DNA of 32,474 nt from Photorhabdus namnaonensis (GCF_001684335.1 NZ_LOIC01000009.1:1-32474); one strand, 5' to 3'; positions 1-6,721 are shown, counted from the first letter of the stretch. Numbers and translations: made by a program. Notes: generated from the sequence alone by a model not told the origin.

Positions 1-5
1 ATGTT

Positions 6-27
6 GATGCCTTTTTGGCATCGTTTT
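6..27 (+). terminator. Possible weak terminator hairpin
   Basis: A 6-bp perfect stem (GATGCC / GGCATC) encloses a T5 loop and is followed by GTTTT. This could end a plus-strand gene lying left of the window. The stem is short and the T-run brief, so the call is tentative. Confidence 0.3.
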
Positions 28-81
28 CATCACAGCAAAAACCAGGAAGACAAAAAATGAGTGTAGCACTATTATGAAATC

Positions 82-474
82 TTATTTAGTCGCTAGCCTC
101 GATGTTGTCCCAACACGAATATAGATTTCCTCTTTTCCGCTATGGCGAACGACGTAGGGCTTCGAAATACCGATGGGAAAGCTAATGACAGCAACCAGTT
201 TGCCATCATCCAATTTCACCTCTTCGTAAAACGGCAGCATCATCGGATGAATTTTGCTCTGAAAGACATTCATAACCCACTCTTCAAGATCATGCCTTTG
301 CACGCCACTAATAGCGCCGTCATCTTCCACACCCAGCAGTACCCGTCCCCCTTGAAAGTTGGCCATAGCAACAACTTCTTTGGCTAATTGCTCAGGACGT
401 ATATCATCTCGCTTAAACTCCACACCTGAGTTTTCGCCATTGGCAATAATTTCCAACAATTCTGTTTTTAACAT
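82..474 (-). CDS. AlbA_2 (Schlafen-type) DNA-binding domain protein, short
   Basis: About 130 aa from the ATG at 474. That start is preceded by a GGGAGAGAG ribosome site, whereas the upstream TTG at 504 has none. The protein is essentially a single AlbA_2 (PF04326-type) domain. Visible family hallmarks are GENSGVEFKRD near residues 13-23, the AMANFQGGRVLLGVEDDG block near 36-53, and the closing YIRVGTTSRLAT at 118-129. Many AlbA_2 proteins continue with a C-terminal winged-helix or ATPase region; this one stops just after the domain, so it is either a natural stand-alone form or truncated. It lies 27 bp after the large ATPase gene on the same strand and is probably co-transcribed with it. A nucleic-acid-binding role is inferred from the family; the cellular function is unknown. 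Confidence 0.75.
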   Translation of the reverse strand: MLKTELLEIIANGENSGVEFKRDDIRPEQLAKEVVAMANFQGGRVLLGVEDDGAISGVQRHDLEEWVMNVFQSKIHPMMLPFYEEVKLDDGKLVAVISFPIGISKPYVVRHSGKEEIYIRVGTTSRLATK

Positions 475-500
475 CGCTCTCTCCCAAGGAAGTAAGGCAT

Positions 501-3158
501 TCAATTAAAGCCGTACTTTTCACGGCGTTGATTAAACGCACTCTTACCACCTTCCAATATATCTGCCGCTAGTTTTTGCACTTCTGGCATATCGATCGCA
601 CCCTGTTGTTCTGGCAGGATCAACCCTTTGTTATCTTCCACACTCAGCACACCAATCCATTCCGCGTCACCAAATACCGGAATATTGGCGTTGTGGGTTG
701 CGAACAAGAACTGTCGGTTTAGCTTGGCTCTGCGCAGCTCAGCAACTATACGTTCAGCAATAAAGGCGTTATCAAGGTTATCCTCCGGTTGATCAAGGAT
801 AAGCGGATCTTGGTTGTCCAATAGCAACAGATGCAGAATCGCCGTACATTGTTGGCCGGTCGATAGTTCCCCAATTGGGCGGAAAACGGCCTCCCGTTCA
901 CCGTGAGTGATATTCAGTTCGATCGCTATTGTATCGGGAAGCAGCAACTCTTCTAGCTCAAGCAGTTTATACTCAGGCAAACGGCTTAACGCTCGCACAA
1001 CGGAATTAGATATATCGAAATTAGAGGTTAATTCAGCCTCGCCTCGGCGAATAGTGGCAGCAAGATTAGCTGGTGTGAACTCACCCTCTAAAACCCACGC
1101 TAGTCTTTCCTGCCCAACACCTTCCAAGTTGCAATCACTCAAGAAATTCACCAATTCTTGGCGGTTACCTTCAGAATTCAGGCTAAGGCGTACTTTCTGA
1201 TCCAACTTGCGATTGAGCCGTTTAACCGACTTCTGCATGGCGCTAGCATGTGCACTGGTCTGCTGATCTAACTCAAGTAATAGTTTCTTCCGCTGACTAT
1301 AGAGCTCGTTGAGTTGGGTTTGTCGGTTTTGCAAAGCAGTTTCTTTTGGGCGAATCTGTTCAATTTGCTTTAGTAAGGTTTGATATTCAGTACCAATCTG
1401 CCGACCCGTTTTACCCTGACTTGTAGGTATGTCTTTAAACGCATTTTCAAGTTGTTGTTCTTCCGCTCGCAACCTTTCCGACAGTTGTTGCTGTAGAGGA
1501 AGTAAATCACCCGAGGCTTTGCTGGAGAGCTCTTCAACCCGGATTAAACATTGAGTTAAAGAGCTTTTTAACATTTCCAAAACTTGACGCTTTTGTTTTA
1601 AAAGATCTGAGTGTGGCAATCCTTCTAAGCTGGCATCGCTTAAAAATACCGTATCTGGCAAACTGTCTTTTAAGATGTTGATAGATTCTTTTACTTGAAT
1701 AATTTCTTCATTAACTCTCCCACTCAGTTGTTTTTCCTTTTCCAGCTTTGGAATCACTTTCAACTTTTCATCAATACCTAGCGCTTGGAATTGTTTAGCC
1801 TGATCCAATAACTTGGGTAAGCGCTCAACTTCTGCCTCAACATCTGCTTTTTGGCTAAGCGCACGAATAATGGTTTCACGATTATCCTTAAGGCTCTCTA
1901 GCACTTCGGTTATGGCCTTATCAAACTGTTCGTGCTCACTTTCTAAGAATCGTGCAATGAGTAGGTTTCGGCTTTGCTCATCCCGAGTCATTTCATAAAT
2001 TTCATTCTGACCATACAGCTCAACGCCAGGCAGTAAATCTTTGGGGTGATAAGGTGAAATTCTGCCGTTTTCATGTACCACTGGCTGGTTTCCATATTTG
2101 CGGCTCACCGTAAATATGCGGCCATGCATGGTTGCAGAGCGAATACTTACTTCAACTATACCTTTTTCGATACCTAAGTTATTTTTTACAATAGCGTCAT
2201 GCTGAGCTTTTGATGCTTTACCAAAAGGTTCTAAATCAAAAGCATAGCGAATACACTCCAGCAGGGTTGATTTGCCCGTACCTCTACCACCAATCACCGT
2301 GTTTAAGTGATCCGATAATTCAATATCCATACCATCAAGATAGCCACCGACAAAACGAATACGTTCGATAGCTGACGCATAGTTTTCCGGTTTGTCTGAA
2401 TTTAGCCGCACTCTGGAGCCAGCATCTAAAAAAGCTTGCTTGAAAGAAGTGAAGCAGGGCTTGGTCATTTTAATTAAACAAGAAGCGCCATCAGCTTTAA
2501 TCTCTTCAGGCTTTGCCACATCAGCGGCATTGATGGCAGCCATTTCCCGCTCGCGGCGATAGTCATCATTCTTATTCAGGAAAACTTTGCGATAAAAGTC
2601 GCTTTCTACACCCTTTAAGTCGTCAACTGAACCTGGGATCTGAGCAGCCAACAGCCCTTTATGTTGCCAAACATGATTCATTCGCCGCTTTAACACGCCA
2701 TCATCATTGGTACAGTGGGCCGCGAAAATAAAACCACCCTTATCGTTTACGTAATTAATAATAGCCGTGGCAGACTTCTGCACAGGGGCTTCCGGCTGGT
2801 TTATATCCACACCCAGTGCTCCCAAATGCATTTTTATCAGATTAGCCGAAGCTGATTCATCAAACAGGCAAACGAAGTGAATTTTCTCAGTGGAGGCAAC
2901 TTCAAAGCCGGGGAACACCACGATTCCATGTTGTGCAAAGAGATCTCTGATCTTTTCAAAACCATTCACCGACCCATGATCAGTCAGGCCAATGACTTCA
3001 ATTCTCATCTCTAGCGCAGCATTTAACCATTGCTGGTTATAGTCATCTTCAGAAAGAGTCGGTTGCTGCCCCCGATATTTTATGTAGCCTGAAGAATTTA
3101 CCTGCAATGCACACTTGAAAAAACGTGCTTTAGTGTACTTATTGGTCTGGATAGTCAT
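501..3158 (-). CDS. PHP-domain / SMC-like AAA ATPase (TrlF-type), putative defence protein
   Basis: 885 aa, start ATG at 3158 with GGAG 7 nt upstream. The N-terminal ~230 residues resemble a PHP (polymerase/histidinol phosphatase) domain: TDH at 59-61, Glu86, His94 and AAH at 146-148. The usual HxH of motif I is replaced by ALQVN (17-21), and the final SDxH by ADVA (212-215). An ABC/SMC-type ATPase follows: Walker A GGRGTGKST (290-298), a glutamine-rich coiled coil about 410-650, signature LSTGQQ (765-770), Walker B LILDQPEDN (~786-794) and an H-loop FATH ending at His822. The order PHP, Walker A, coiled coil, signature, Walker B matches what I recall as TrlF-family ATPases, annotated in mobile and defence-associated regions. 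It sits between a small HTH-like gene and an AlbA_2 gene on the same strand, suggesting one operon. Nuclease or defence activity is inference only. Confidence 0.75.
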   Translation of the reverse strand: MTIQTNKYTKARFFKCALQVNSSGYIKYRGQQPTLSEDDYNQQWLNAALEMRIEVIGLTDHGSVNGFEKIRDLFAQHGIVVFPGFEVASTEKIHFVCLFDESASANLIKMHLGALGVDINQPEAPVQKSATAIINYVNDKGGFIFAAHCTNDDGVLKRRMNHVWQHKGLLAAQIPGSVDDLKGVESDFYRKVFLNKNDDYRREREMAAINAADVAKPEEIKADGASCLIKMTKPCFTSFKQAFLDAGSRVRLNSDKPENYASAIERIRFVGGYLDGMDIELSDHLNTVIGGRGTGKSTLLECIRYAFDLEPFGKASKAQHDAIVKNNLGIEKGIVEVSIRSATMHGRIFTVSRKYGNQPVVHENGRISPYHPKDLLPGVELYGQNEIYEMTRDEQSRNLLIARFLESEHEQFDKAITEVLESLKDNRETIIRALSQKADVEAEVERLPKLLDQAKQFQALGIDEKLKVIPKLEKEKQLSGRVNEEIIQVKESINILKDSLPDTVFLSDASLEGLPHSDLLKQKRQVLEMLKSSLTQCLIRVEELSSKASGDLLPLQQQLSERLRAEEQQLENAFKDIPTSQGKTGRQIGTEYQTLLKQIEQIRPKETALQNRQTQLNELYSQRKKLLLELDQQTSAHASAMQKSVKRLNRKLDQKVRLSLNSEGNRQELVNFLSDCNLEGVGQERLAWVLEGEFTPANLAATIRRGEAELTSNFDISNSVVRALSRLPEYKLLELEELLLPDTIAIELNITHGEREAVFRPIGELSTGQQCTAILHLLLLDNQDPLILDQPEDNLDNAFIAERIVAELRRAKLNRQFLFATHNANIPVFGDAEWIGVLSVEDNKGLILPEQQGAIDMPEVQKLAADILEGGKSAFNQRREKYGFN

Positions 3159-3226
3159 ACTTATACTCCACTTATACAGGCATATTCATCGTTCAGGTCT
3201 TGGTAATTTACATCGACAAAATTGTC

Positions 3227-3469
3227 TTACAGCAGATCCGTATTAAGTCCTGCGGTTTTCAAACGCTGCGTCAAATTGCGCATTTTACTGAACTCAGTGC
3301 CAAAACTCAGGCTAAGCCCAACACCTTCACAAAAATCTTTAGCTGTAATGTTTTTCAGCTCATCGGCATACTTAATCATTTGTAGATGTAGTTCAGCCGT
3401 GTACTGATTGCGTGGCGCATTCGCTAAAACTTGCTTGATCCTTTCGTAAATATCTTGTTCGTTTATCAT
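3227..3469 (-). CDS. Small HTH-like protein, likely operon regulator
   Basis: About 80 aa from the ATG at 3469 (MINEQDIYERIKQVL). An ATG at 3481 and a TTG at 3532 are also in frame, but neither has a good ribosome site, and the TTG extension would run through two palindromes, so the shorter forms are preferred. The protein is basic and helical with no enzyme motif. I recall similar 80-90-aa proteins being labelled HTH-like, but I cannot name a family with certainty. It precedes the PHP-ATPase gene by 68 bp on the same strand. The overlapping perfect palindromes just upstream fit autoregulation. Confidence 0.55.
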   Translation of the reverse strand: MINEQDIYERIKQVLANAPRNQYTAELHLQMIKYADELKNITAKDFCEGVGLSLSFGTEFSKMRNLTQRLKTAGLNTDLL

Positions 3470-3494
3470 AACCTTTACCATCGAACATCTAGCT

Positions 3495-3517
3495 AATTTA
3501 GCTAAATTATATAATTT
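3495..3517 (-). promoter_or_regulatory. Overlapping perfect palindromes upstream of the HTH-ATPase-AlbA operon
   Basis: Two perfect 14-bp palindromes overlap by 5 bp: AATTTAGCTAAATT (3495-3508) and AAATTATATAATTT (3504-3517). They lie 14-26 bp upstream of the candidate ATGs of the small HTH-like gene, where a promoter and operator would be. The second includes a TATAAT-like core. Binding by the adjacent HTH-like protein is inferred from position only. Confidence 0.5.
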
Positions 3518-3597
3518 ATATGTGTACCGCAAGGAAAACTGAAAACTGTAGTTGCGTTGGTAAAATTTGCAAATAGATGGGGGATGGTTTGCTTTAC

Positions 3598-3662
3598 TGA
3601 TCGCAAGTATTTATCTGACAACAGTTGGATAATGCGGCTGCCTTAGGAAGATTTTTGCCAAG
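3598..3662 (+). pseudogene. hipA fragment (64-bp remnant)
   Basis: Matches 7431-7494 inside the intact hipA of this window, with 3 mismatches in 64 bp by eye. In the hipA frame it encodes DRKYLSDNSWIMRLP and then hits an in-frame TAG. The match breaks off sharply on both sides. It is a dead scrap of a second, closely related hipA. Confidence 0.85.
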
Positions 3663-3774
3663 CGCAATTGTAGCCACTTATTATCTTATCGAACAGATTA
3701 AAACAGAGTGTCAATCCTCAACAGGGAAACTTGATCCAGCTCCCAATAATTCAGAAAAATTAAAGAAAAAATAG
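3661..3774 (+). pseudogene. Possible C-terminal coding scrap of an unknown gene
   Basis: Directly after the hipA scrap, in a different frame, about 37 codons stay open with protein-like composition (AIVATYYLIEQIKTECQ...) and end in a lysine-rich tail and TAG at 3772-3774. There is no start codon context. It could be the end of a lost gene or chance; I do not recognise it. The rest of the stretch 3533-3837 is AT-rich with no other gene. Confidence 0.3.
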
Positions 3775-3837
3775 CTAAGTCCGATAAAATATGAAATAAA
3801 ATTTCAATAAACTATATAATATAGATGGAATTATAAA

Positions 3838-4710
3838 ATGAAGTATGATCCACGGTTAAGAACATTTGTTGATAATGATTACAGATTAGAAGATCATCTT
3901 GATTTTAAGAAGCAAATAGAAGATCAGAAATATAACCGTATGCTATTGGAATTGGAACATCAATTTAAACTAAACCAAGAAGTTATTGCTTTACTGACAA
4001 AAGATGAAGCCATAGATTATATGAAAACACTAGATCATAATTTCTATAATTCATGGAAAAGTAATATTAAAACTATCTATTCATATACTGATCCAGTTTC
4101 ATCTTTTGCTGGTAATATCTATGATTCTTTTGGGGTAGCAAGAATAGTAAGTGATTTAAGAGGTTTCGGTGTCGAAGCAACAGAGTATTTTGGTAAGGAT
4201 GGAAGAAGATATATAAAGTTATCAGGGTACCCTGGTGTAAGAAACTATTTAAACGCCACAAGATATCTTGCTAATAGTCCACGTATAGTGTCTTTTGGGG
4301 TAGGTACGCTAGGTATTGAAGCTGGAATTGCCCAAGGTGCTAGATTCGGTATAGTATTCTCAGCCGCATATAGACTAGTTGAGTTAATATTTAAAGATGA
4401 ATATGGATTGGTTGATTTGTTCGTTAATTTAACAATGGATGGTGCAAAGTTAGCTATTTCAATAGGTATTGCTACGGCTGCTAATACTCTAATAGTTTCC
4501 CCACTCTTAGCTGTAGGAGGAAGTCTTATGCTTGTAGCTCTTGGCGTTTTTGCTATTGGGTTTCTAACTTCTCTCGCTTTATATTGGTTAGATGACCATT
4601 TTAAAATTAGTGAAACGATAATTAAAAACATAAAGAATAAAAAAACAAATTCGACACCATACCATCCGGATCAGTTTTTTAATATGTGGGGAAGGTTTAG
4701 CCGTGGATAA
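3838..4710 (+). CDS. Putative pore-forming toxin / T6SS effector-like protein
   Basis: 290 aa, no signal peptide. The N-terminal ~90 residues are charged and helical. Residues ~115-180 contain YFGKDGRRYIKLSGYPGVRNYL followed by a glycine-rich segment. Residues ~203-251 are a long hydrophobic stretch that can form a helical hairpin (GAKLAISIG... to SLALYW), followed by a basic tail. One late hydrophobic hairpin behind a soluble helical region is typical of colicin-like pore formers. The middle segment resembles, from memory, toxin tails found behind PAAR proteins. The next gene overlaps its end by 8 bp and encodes a small membrane protein, as an immunity gene would, and an orphan hcp lies just beyond. 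The toxin assignment is inference; it could instead be an ordinary inner-membrane protein. Base composition is strongly AT-rich compared with the core genes to the right. Confidence 0.45.
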   Translation: MKYDPRLRTFVDNDYRLEDHLDFKKQIEDQKYNRMLLELEHQFKLNQEVIALLTKDEAIDYMKTLDHNFYNSWKSNIKTIYSYTDPVSSFAGNIYDSFGVARIVSDLRGFGVEATEYFGKDGRRYIKLSGYPGVRNYLNATRYLANSPRIVSFGVGTLGIEAGIAQGARFGIVFSAAYRLVELIFKDEYGLVDLFVNLTMDGAKLAISIGIATAANTLIVSPLLAVGGSLMLVALGVFAIGFLTSLALYWLDDHFKISETIIKNIKNKKTNSTPYHPDQFFNMWGRFSRG

Positions 4711-5107
4711 TATAAATGAAAATAAAGCCAAATTATATTCTGGAATTTTATTGCTTCTTTTTATGGCAGTGTTATCTATATTTTTTTCGTTGAATGATTA
4801 TATCGATTTTTTTAAGCATGATAGTGTTATTACATTCTCATGGAAAAGCGCGGGAGCTATTTGGTTTAGTCCTGTGTTGATTTATATTTCTTTTATTTTA
4901 TATAGAATCTCATTGGGTAAGGTGAAACGTCTTAATAGTAAAATAGGAAATTATGTTTCATATGTGTCAATAACAGGCATTATTCTTACTTTATTTGTAT
5001 CTTTTTATGTTGATGATGAATTAAAATCTGAGGGATATTTAATCTGTAGTAAATCATCATGGATGGCTCCAAATAAGTATGTTAAGGACATTTCACTTTG
5101 TCACTAA
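4703..5107 (+). CDS. DUF1240 membrane protein, putative immunity protein
   Basis: 134 aa with about three membrane segments (residues ~13-30, ~50-68 and ~85-103) and a short C-terminal part containing two cysteines (Cys115, Cys133). The overall pattern fits DUF1240 (PF06836), a family of ~140-aa membrane proteins of unknown function common in Photorhabdus and Yersinia. It starts 8 bp inside the upstream putative toxin gene, implying translational coupling. Tight coupling plus membrane location fit an immunity protein against an inner-membrane pore former, but no published function supports this here. A strong terminator overlaps its stop codon. Confidence 0.6.
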   Translation: MDNINENKAKLYSGILLLLFMAVLSIFFSLNDYIDFFKHDSVITFSWKSAGAIWFSPVLIYISFILYRISLGKVKRLNSKIGNYVSYVSITGIILTLFVSFYVDDELKSEGYLICSKSSWMAPNKYVKDISLCH

Positions 5108-5142
5108 GCATATATTTTATATGCTTAGTGTTTTATTTTTAT
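5102..5142 (+). terminator. Rho-independent terminator after the toxin/DUF1240 pair
   Basis: A perfect 12-bp stem (CACTAAGCATAT / ATATGCTTAGTG) with a 5-nt loop is followed by a long T-rich run (TTTTATTTTTAT). It overlaps the stop codon of the DUF1240 gene and lies between it and the convergent hcp. Confidence 0.85.
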
Positions 5143-5622
5143 TTAATAATTTCTATCTTCCCATATGCTATAAGCAGATGTGCCGGCTGTTATATGATTC
5201 CATGAGATGGATTTATAGTTGAGTGAAACTCTTTCATATGGCATGGCATCAAAATCATTTATAGAATGCGGGTATATACAAGAAATATCTGAAATAGTGG
5301 CTTCAGTGATTTTTACTTCATAGAATAACTCCAGTTGACCAGCTTGACTTGTTCTGTAAAAAACAAAAGCACCATTTAGAGATTCATTTGAATCTATTGC
5401 CATCGCTAATAATGGTGATGATTTATCTACTGGTTTAATGAATTGTATTGGTTGATGACTGACATTCTGCTGGCGCGTTATTGTGTGGTTTAAACTCAGT
5501 ACCTGTATTTGGTTTTCGTGGCCATTTTGATACCTGTTTCCTATTGAATCTAGGGTTGAACACCCAGCAGAGATCAGCCCTTGTTTTTTACCATTCAAAG
5601 ACAAATAAATCATGTATGACAT
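5143..5622 (-). CDS. hcp: Hcp-family type VI secretion tube protein (orphan)
   Basis: 159 aa, the usual length of Hcp. It has the opening MIYLSLNGKKQGLISAGCST, then DSIGNRYQNGHENQIQV, the central KPVDKSSPLLAMAI, and the closing YKSISWNHITAGTSAYSIW, all recognisable in enteric Hcp proteins (PF05638). Hcp hexamers stack into the tube fired by the T6SS and can carry effectors in their lumen. No other T6SS structural gene is in the window, so this is an orphan hcp, as is common where Hcp travels with cargo genes. It faces the toxin/DUF1240 pair tail to tail, 35 bp from the DUF1240 stop. That differs from the usual co-directional hcp-effector-immunity order, so a functional link is only suggestive. 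Confidence 0.85.
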   Translation of the reverse strand: MSYMIYLSLNGKKQGLISAGCSTLDSIGNRYQNGHENQIQVLSLNHTITRQQNVSHQPIQFIKPVDKSSPLLAMAIDSNESLNGAFVFYRTSQAGQLELFYEVKITEATISDISCIYPHSINDFDAMPYERVSLNYKSISWNHITAGTSAYSIWEDRNY

Positions 5623-5773
5623 AAAATTTCCATCCTAATTTTTTACAATTCAACCTAATAAATCTAATAAGTTAACTATATACCCTAACATATAAGTAAA
5701 AATTACAATATTAATATAAAACAAGAAATAGAAATCTAAAATGTTGTTTGTTACTTGTATTAAAGTTGAATGT

Positions 5774-5801
5774 AAAAAAGGTGATTTAAATCACCTTTTT
5801 T
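5774..5801. terminator. Perfect 28-bp palindrome, bidirectional terminator-like
   Basis: A6 and T6 flank the complementary arms GGTGATT / AATCACC, making a perfect inverted repeat with runs that would serve as terminator T-tracts on either strand. It lies about 150 bp upstream of the hcp start and just beyond the stop codon (5818) of the minus-strand Rep remnant, so it was probably the terminator of that replication gene. The remaining sequence 5623-5773 is AT-rich and should hold the hcp promoter. Confidence 0.65.
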
Positions 5802-5817
5802 ATTTGGCTGTCTTCTT

Positions 5818-5990
5818 TTAATTTGAAATGTAAAGAGACAACGAGATAACATTACGACCATTAAGGTTACTTTTTTGATTTAATTCCTTAATGGCTGGTT
5901 TTAAAAGAAACTTATTCAAGTCTCTAAATTGTAAATATTTACCTTCAATTCAGAACATGGTTCTAAAGTCACTAAGGTTAACAAGTCTGT
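5818..5990 (-). pseudogene. Remnant of a plasmid-type Rep_3 replication initiator
   Basis: Read on the minus strand, this gives [10 protein letters not shown], an in-frame TGA at 5950-5952, then IEGKYLQFRDLNKFLLKPAI and KELNQKSNLNGRNVI before TAA at 5818-5820. The pattern (K/E)KY-x-x-F-x-x-(F/L)-x3-(V/L)-(L/E)-PA(I/L)KE(I/L)N-x-K-(S/T)-x-L is the hallmark of Rep_3 (PF01051) initiators of iteron plasmids and some integrative elements. Only about 55 codons survive, there is a stop in the middle and no start, so it is dead. Its 5' side runs directly into the mnmE fragment, a recombination scar. Recognition is by motif only. Confidence 0.65.
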
Positions 5991-5996
5991 CCCCTA

Positions 5997-6299
5997 TTTC
6001 GACTTTCTGCCCGTAGCGGTGAAGGTATCGATTTATTACGCGATCATCTGAAAGAAACGATGGGTTTTAGCAGTAATACCGGAGGTGGTTTCTTGGCGCG
6101 TCGTCGTCATTTACAAGCATTAAATACTGCGGCGGAACATTTGCAACAGGGCCATGAACAATTAGTGGTTGCTCGCTCAGGTGAATTGCTGGCGGAAGAG
6201 CTACGTTTGGCACAGCAGGCTCTGAGTGAGATCACGGGTGAGTTTACTTCTGATGATCTGTTAGGAAGGATTTTTTCGAGTTTTTGTATTGGGAAGTAA
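5997..6299 (+). pseudogene. mnmE: Duplicated 3' end of mnmE (trmE), C-terminal ~100 codons
   Basis: The frame encodes [17 protein letters not shown], then [20 protein letters not shown] and [15 protein letters not shown] with a stop. This is the C-terminal end of MnmE, the tRNA U34-modifying GTPase: the G5 SAR motif, the helical domain, and the terminal FCIGK with its conserved Cys. The normal protein is ~454 aa, and nothing upstream at 5990 continues it; instead there is a Rep_3 remnant. The fragment has a natural stop and no visible lesion, which is what a displaced target-gene 3' end looks like after site-specific integration into mnmE. The intact gene must lie elsewhere. An internal ATG (6060) gives a 79-aa ORF that is not a gene in its own right. 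Confidence 0.9.
6282..6299 (+). other. Putative attachment site at the mnmE 3' end
   Basis: The last 18 bp of the mnmE fragment, TTTTGTATTGGGAAGTAA, differ by one base from the 18-bp SGI1-family attachment core as I remember it (TTCTGTATTGGGAAGTAA). SGI1-type islands integrate at the 3' end of trmE/mnmE. No integrase gene is visible in the window. Confidence 0.55.
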
Positions 6300-6326
6300 G
6301 TGGGTAAAAGGCGGAACTAGAACTTT

Positions 6327-6408
6327 TTTACCGGTTATAGCAGGTGAAATTATATTTACCTGTTATAGCGTGTAAAAATTGATTTACCTGTTATAGCGTG
6401 TAACAATG
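6327..6408 (+). promoter_or_regulatory. Three 28-bp-spaced operator-like repeats upstream of hipBA
   Basis: Copies begin at 6327, 6355 and 6383, exactly 28 bp apart, and share TTTACC(T/G)GTTATAGC followed by a GTGTAA-like end. Copy 1 is divergent (CAGGTGAA) and copies 2 and 3 are near-identical. Each repeat has TTTAC...GTAAA half-sites facing each other. A possible promoter, TTGATT (6379) with TAACAA (6401) 16 bp apart, overlaps copy 3. HipB-type repressors bind several palindromic operators ahead of hipBA, so autoregulation is the likely role. Confidence 0.7.
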
Positions 6409-6439
6409 AGGTTAACTGTTCAAATTGGTTGAACTCAAT

Positions 6440-6721
6440 ATGAAAGTGACTAACTCGAAACAACTTAGCGTATATTTAAAAGATATCAGGCTTACTCAAA
6501 AACTTTCTCAGGGCAAAGTGGCAAGCAAAGTGGGTATTCGGCAGGACACGGTATCGAGCTTTGAGCTGCACCCAGATTCTACCAAGCTGGAGACCTTCTT
6601 TAAGATTATGTCGGCGTTGAATTTAGAACTCGATATCCGGCCAAGAAACGTTACTAAGATAAATTCGTCAGTGGAAGATGATTGCACAACGTCGGACCCG
6701 GTGTGGAAAGAGGAGTGGTAA
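6440..6721 (+). CDS. hipB: HipB-like antitoxin / XRE repressor
   Basis: About 93 aa from the ATG at 6440 (MKVTNSKQLSVYLKDIR); an in-frame TTG at 6425 is possible, and neither start has a clear ribosome site. It carries an HTH_3/XRE DNA-binding domain: LTQKLSQGKVASKVGIRQDTV followed by SSFE, the helix-turn-helix and following helix typical of HipB, then LETFFKIMSALNLELDIRPR. The C-terminal tail is acidic. E. coli HipB (88 aa) neutralises HipA and represses the operon by binding spaced palindromes; the 28-bp repeats upstream fit that. The stop TAA overlaps the hipA start by one base (TAATG), so the two are translationally coupled. Confidence 0.85.
   Translation: MKVTNSKQLSVYLKDIRLTQKLSQGKVASKVGIRQDTVSSFELHPDSTKLETFFKIMSALNLELDIRPRNVTKINSSVEDDCTTSDPVWKEEW

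Noticed and set aside
3533-3837. Functional second hipA locus
   Set aside because: Only 64 bp remain, with a stop in frame.
4245-4631. 128-aa minus-strand ORF opposite the putative toxin gene
   Set aside because: Antisense shadow of the toxin frame; no ribosome site or family resemblance.
6060-6299. Stand-alone 79-aa gene
   Set aside because: It is an internal ATG of the mnmE C-terminal fragment, whose frame continues upstream to 5997.
6682-6720. Upstream start for hipA inside hipB
   Set aside because: Ribosome site AGGAGTGG and homology support the ATG at 6721.
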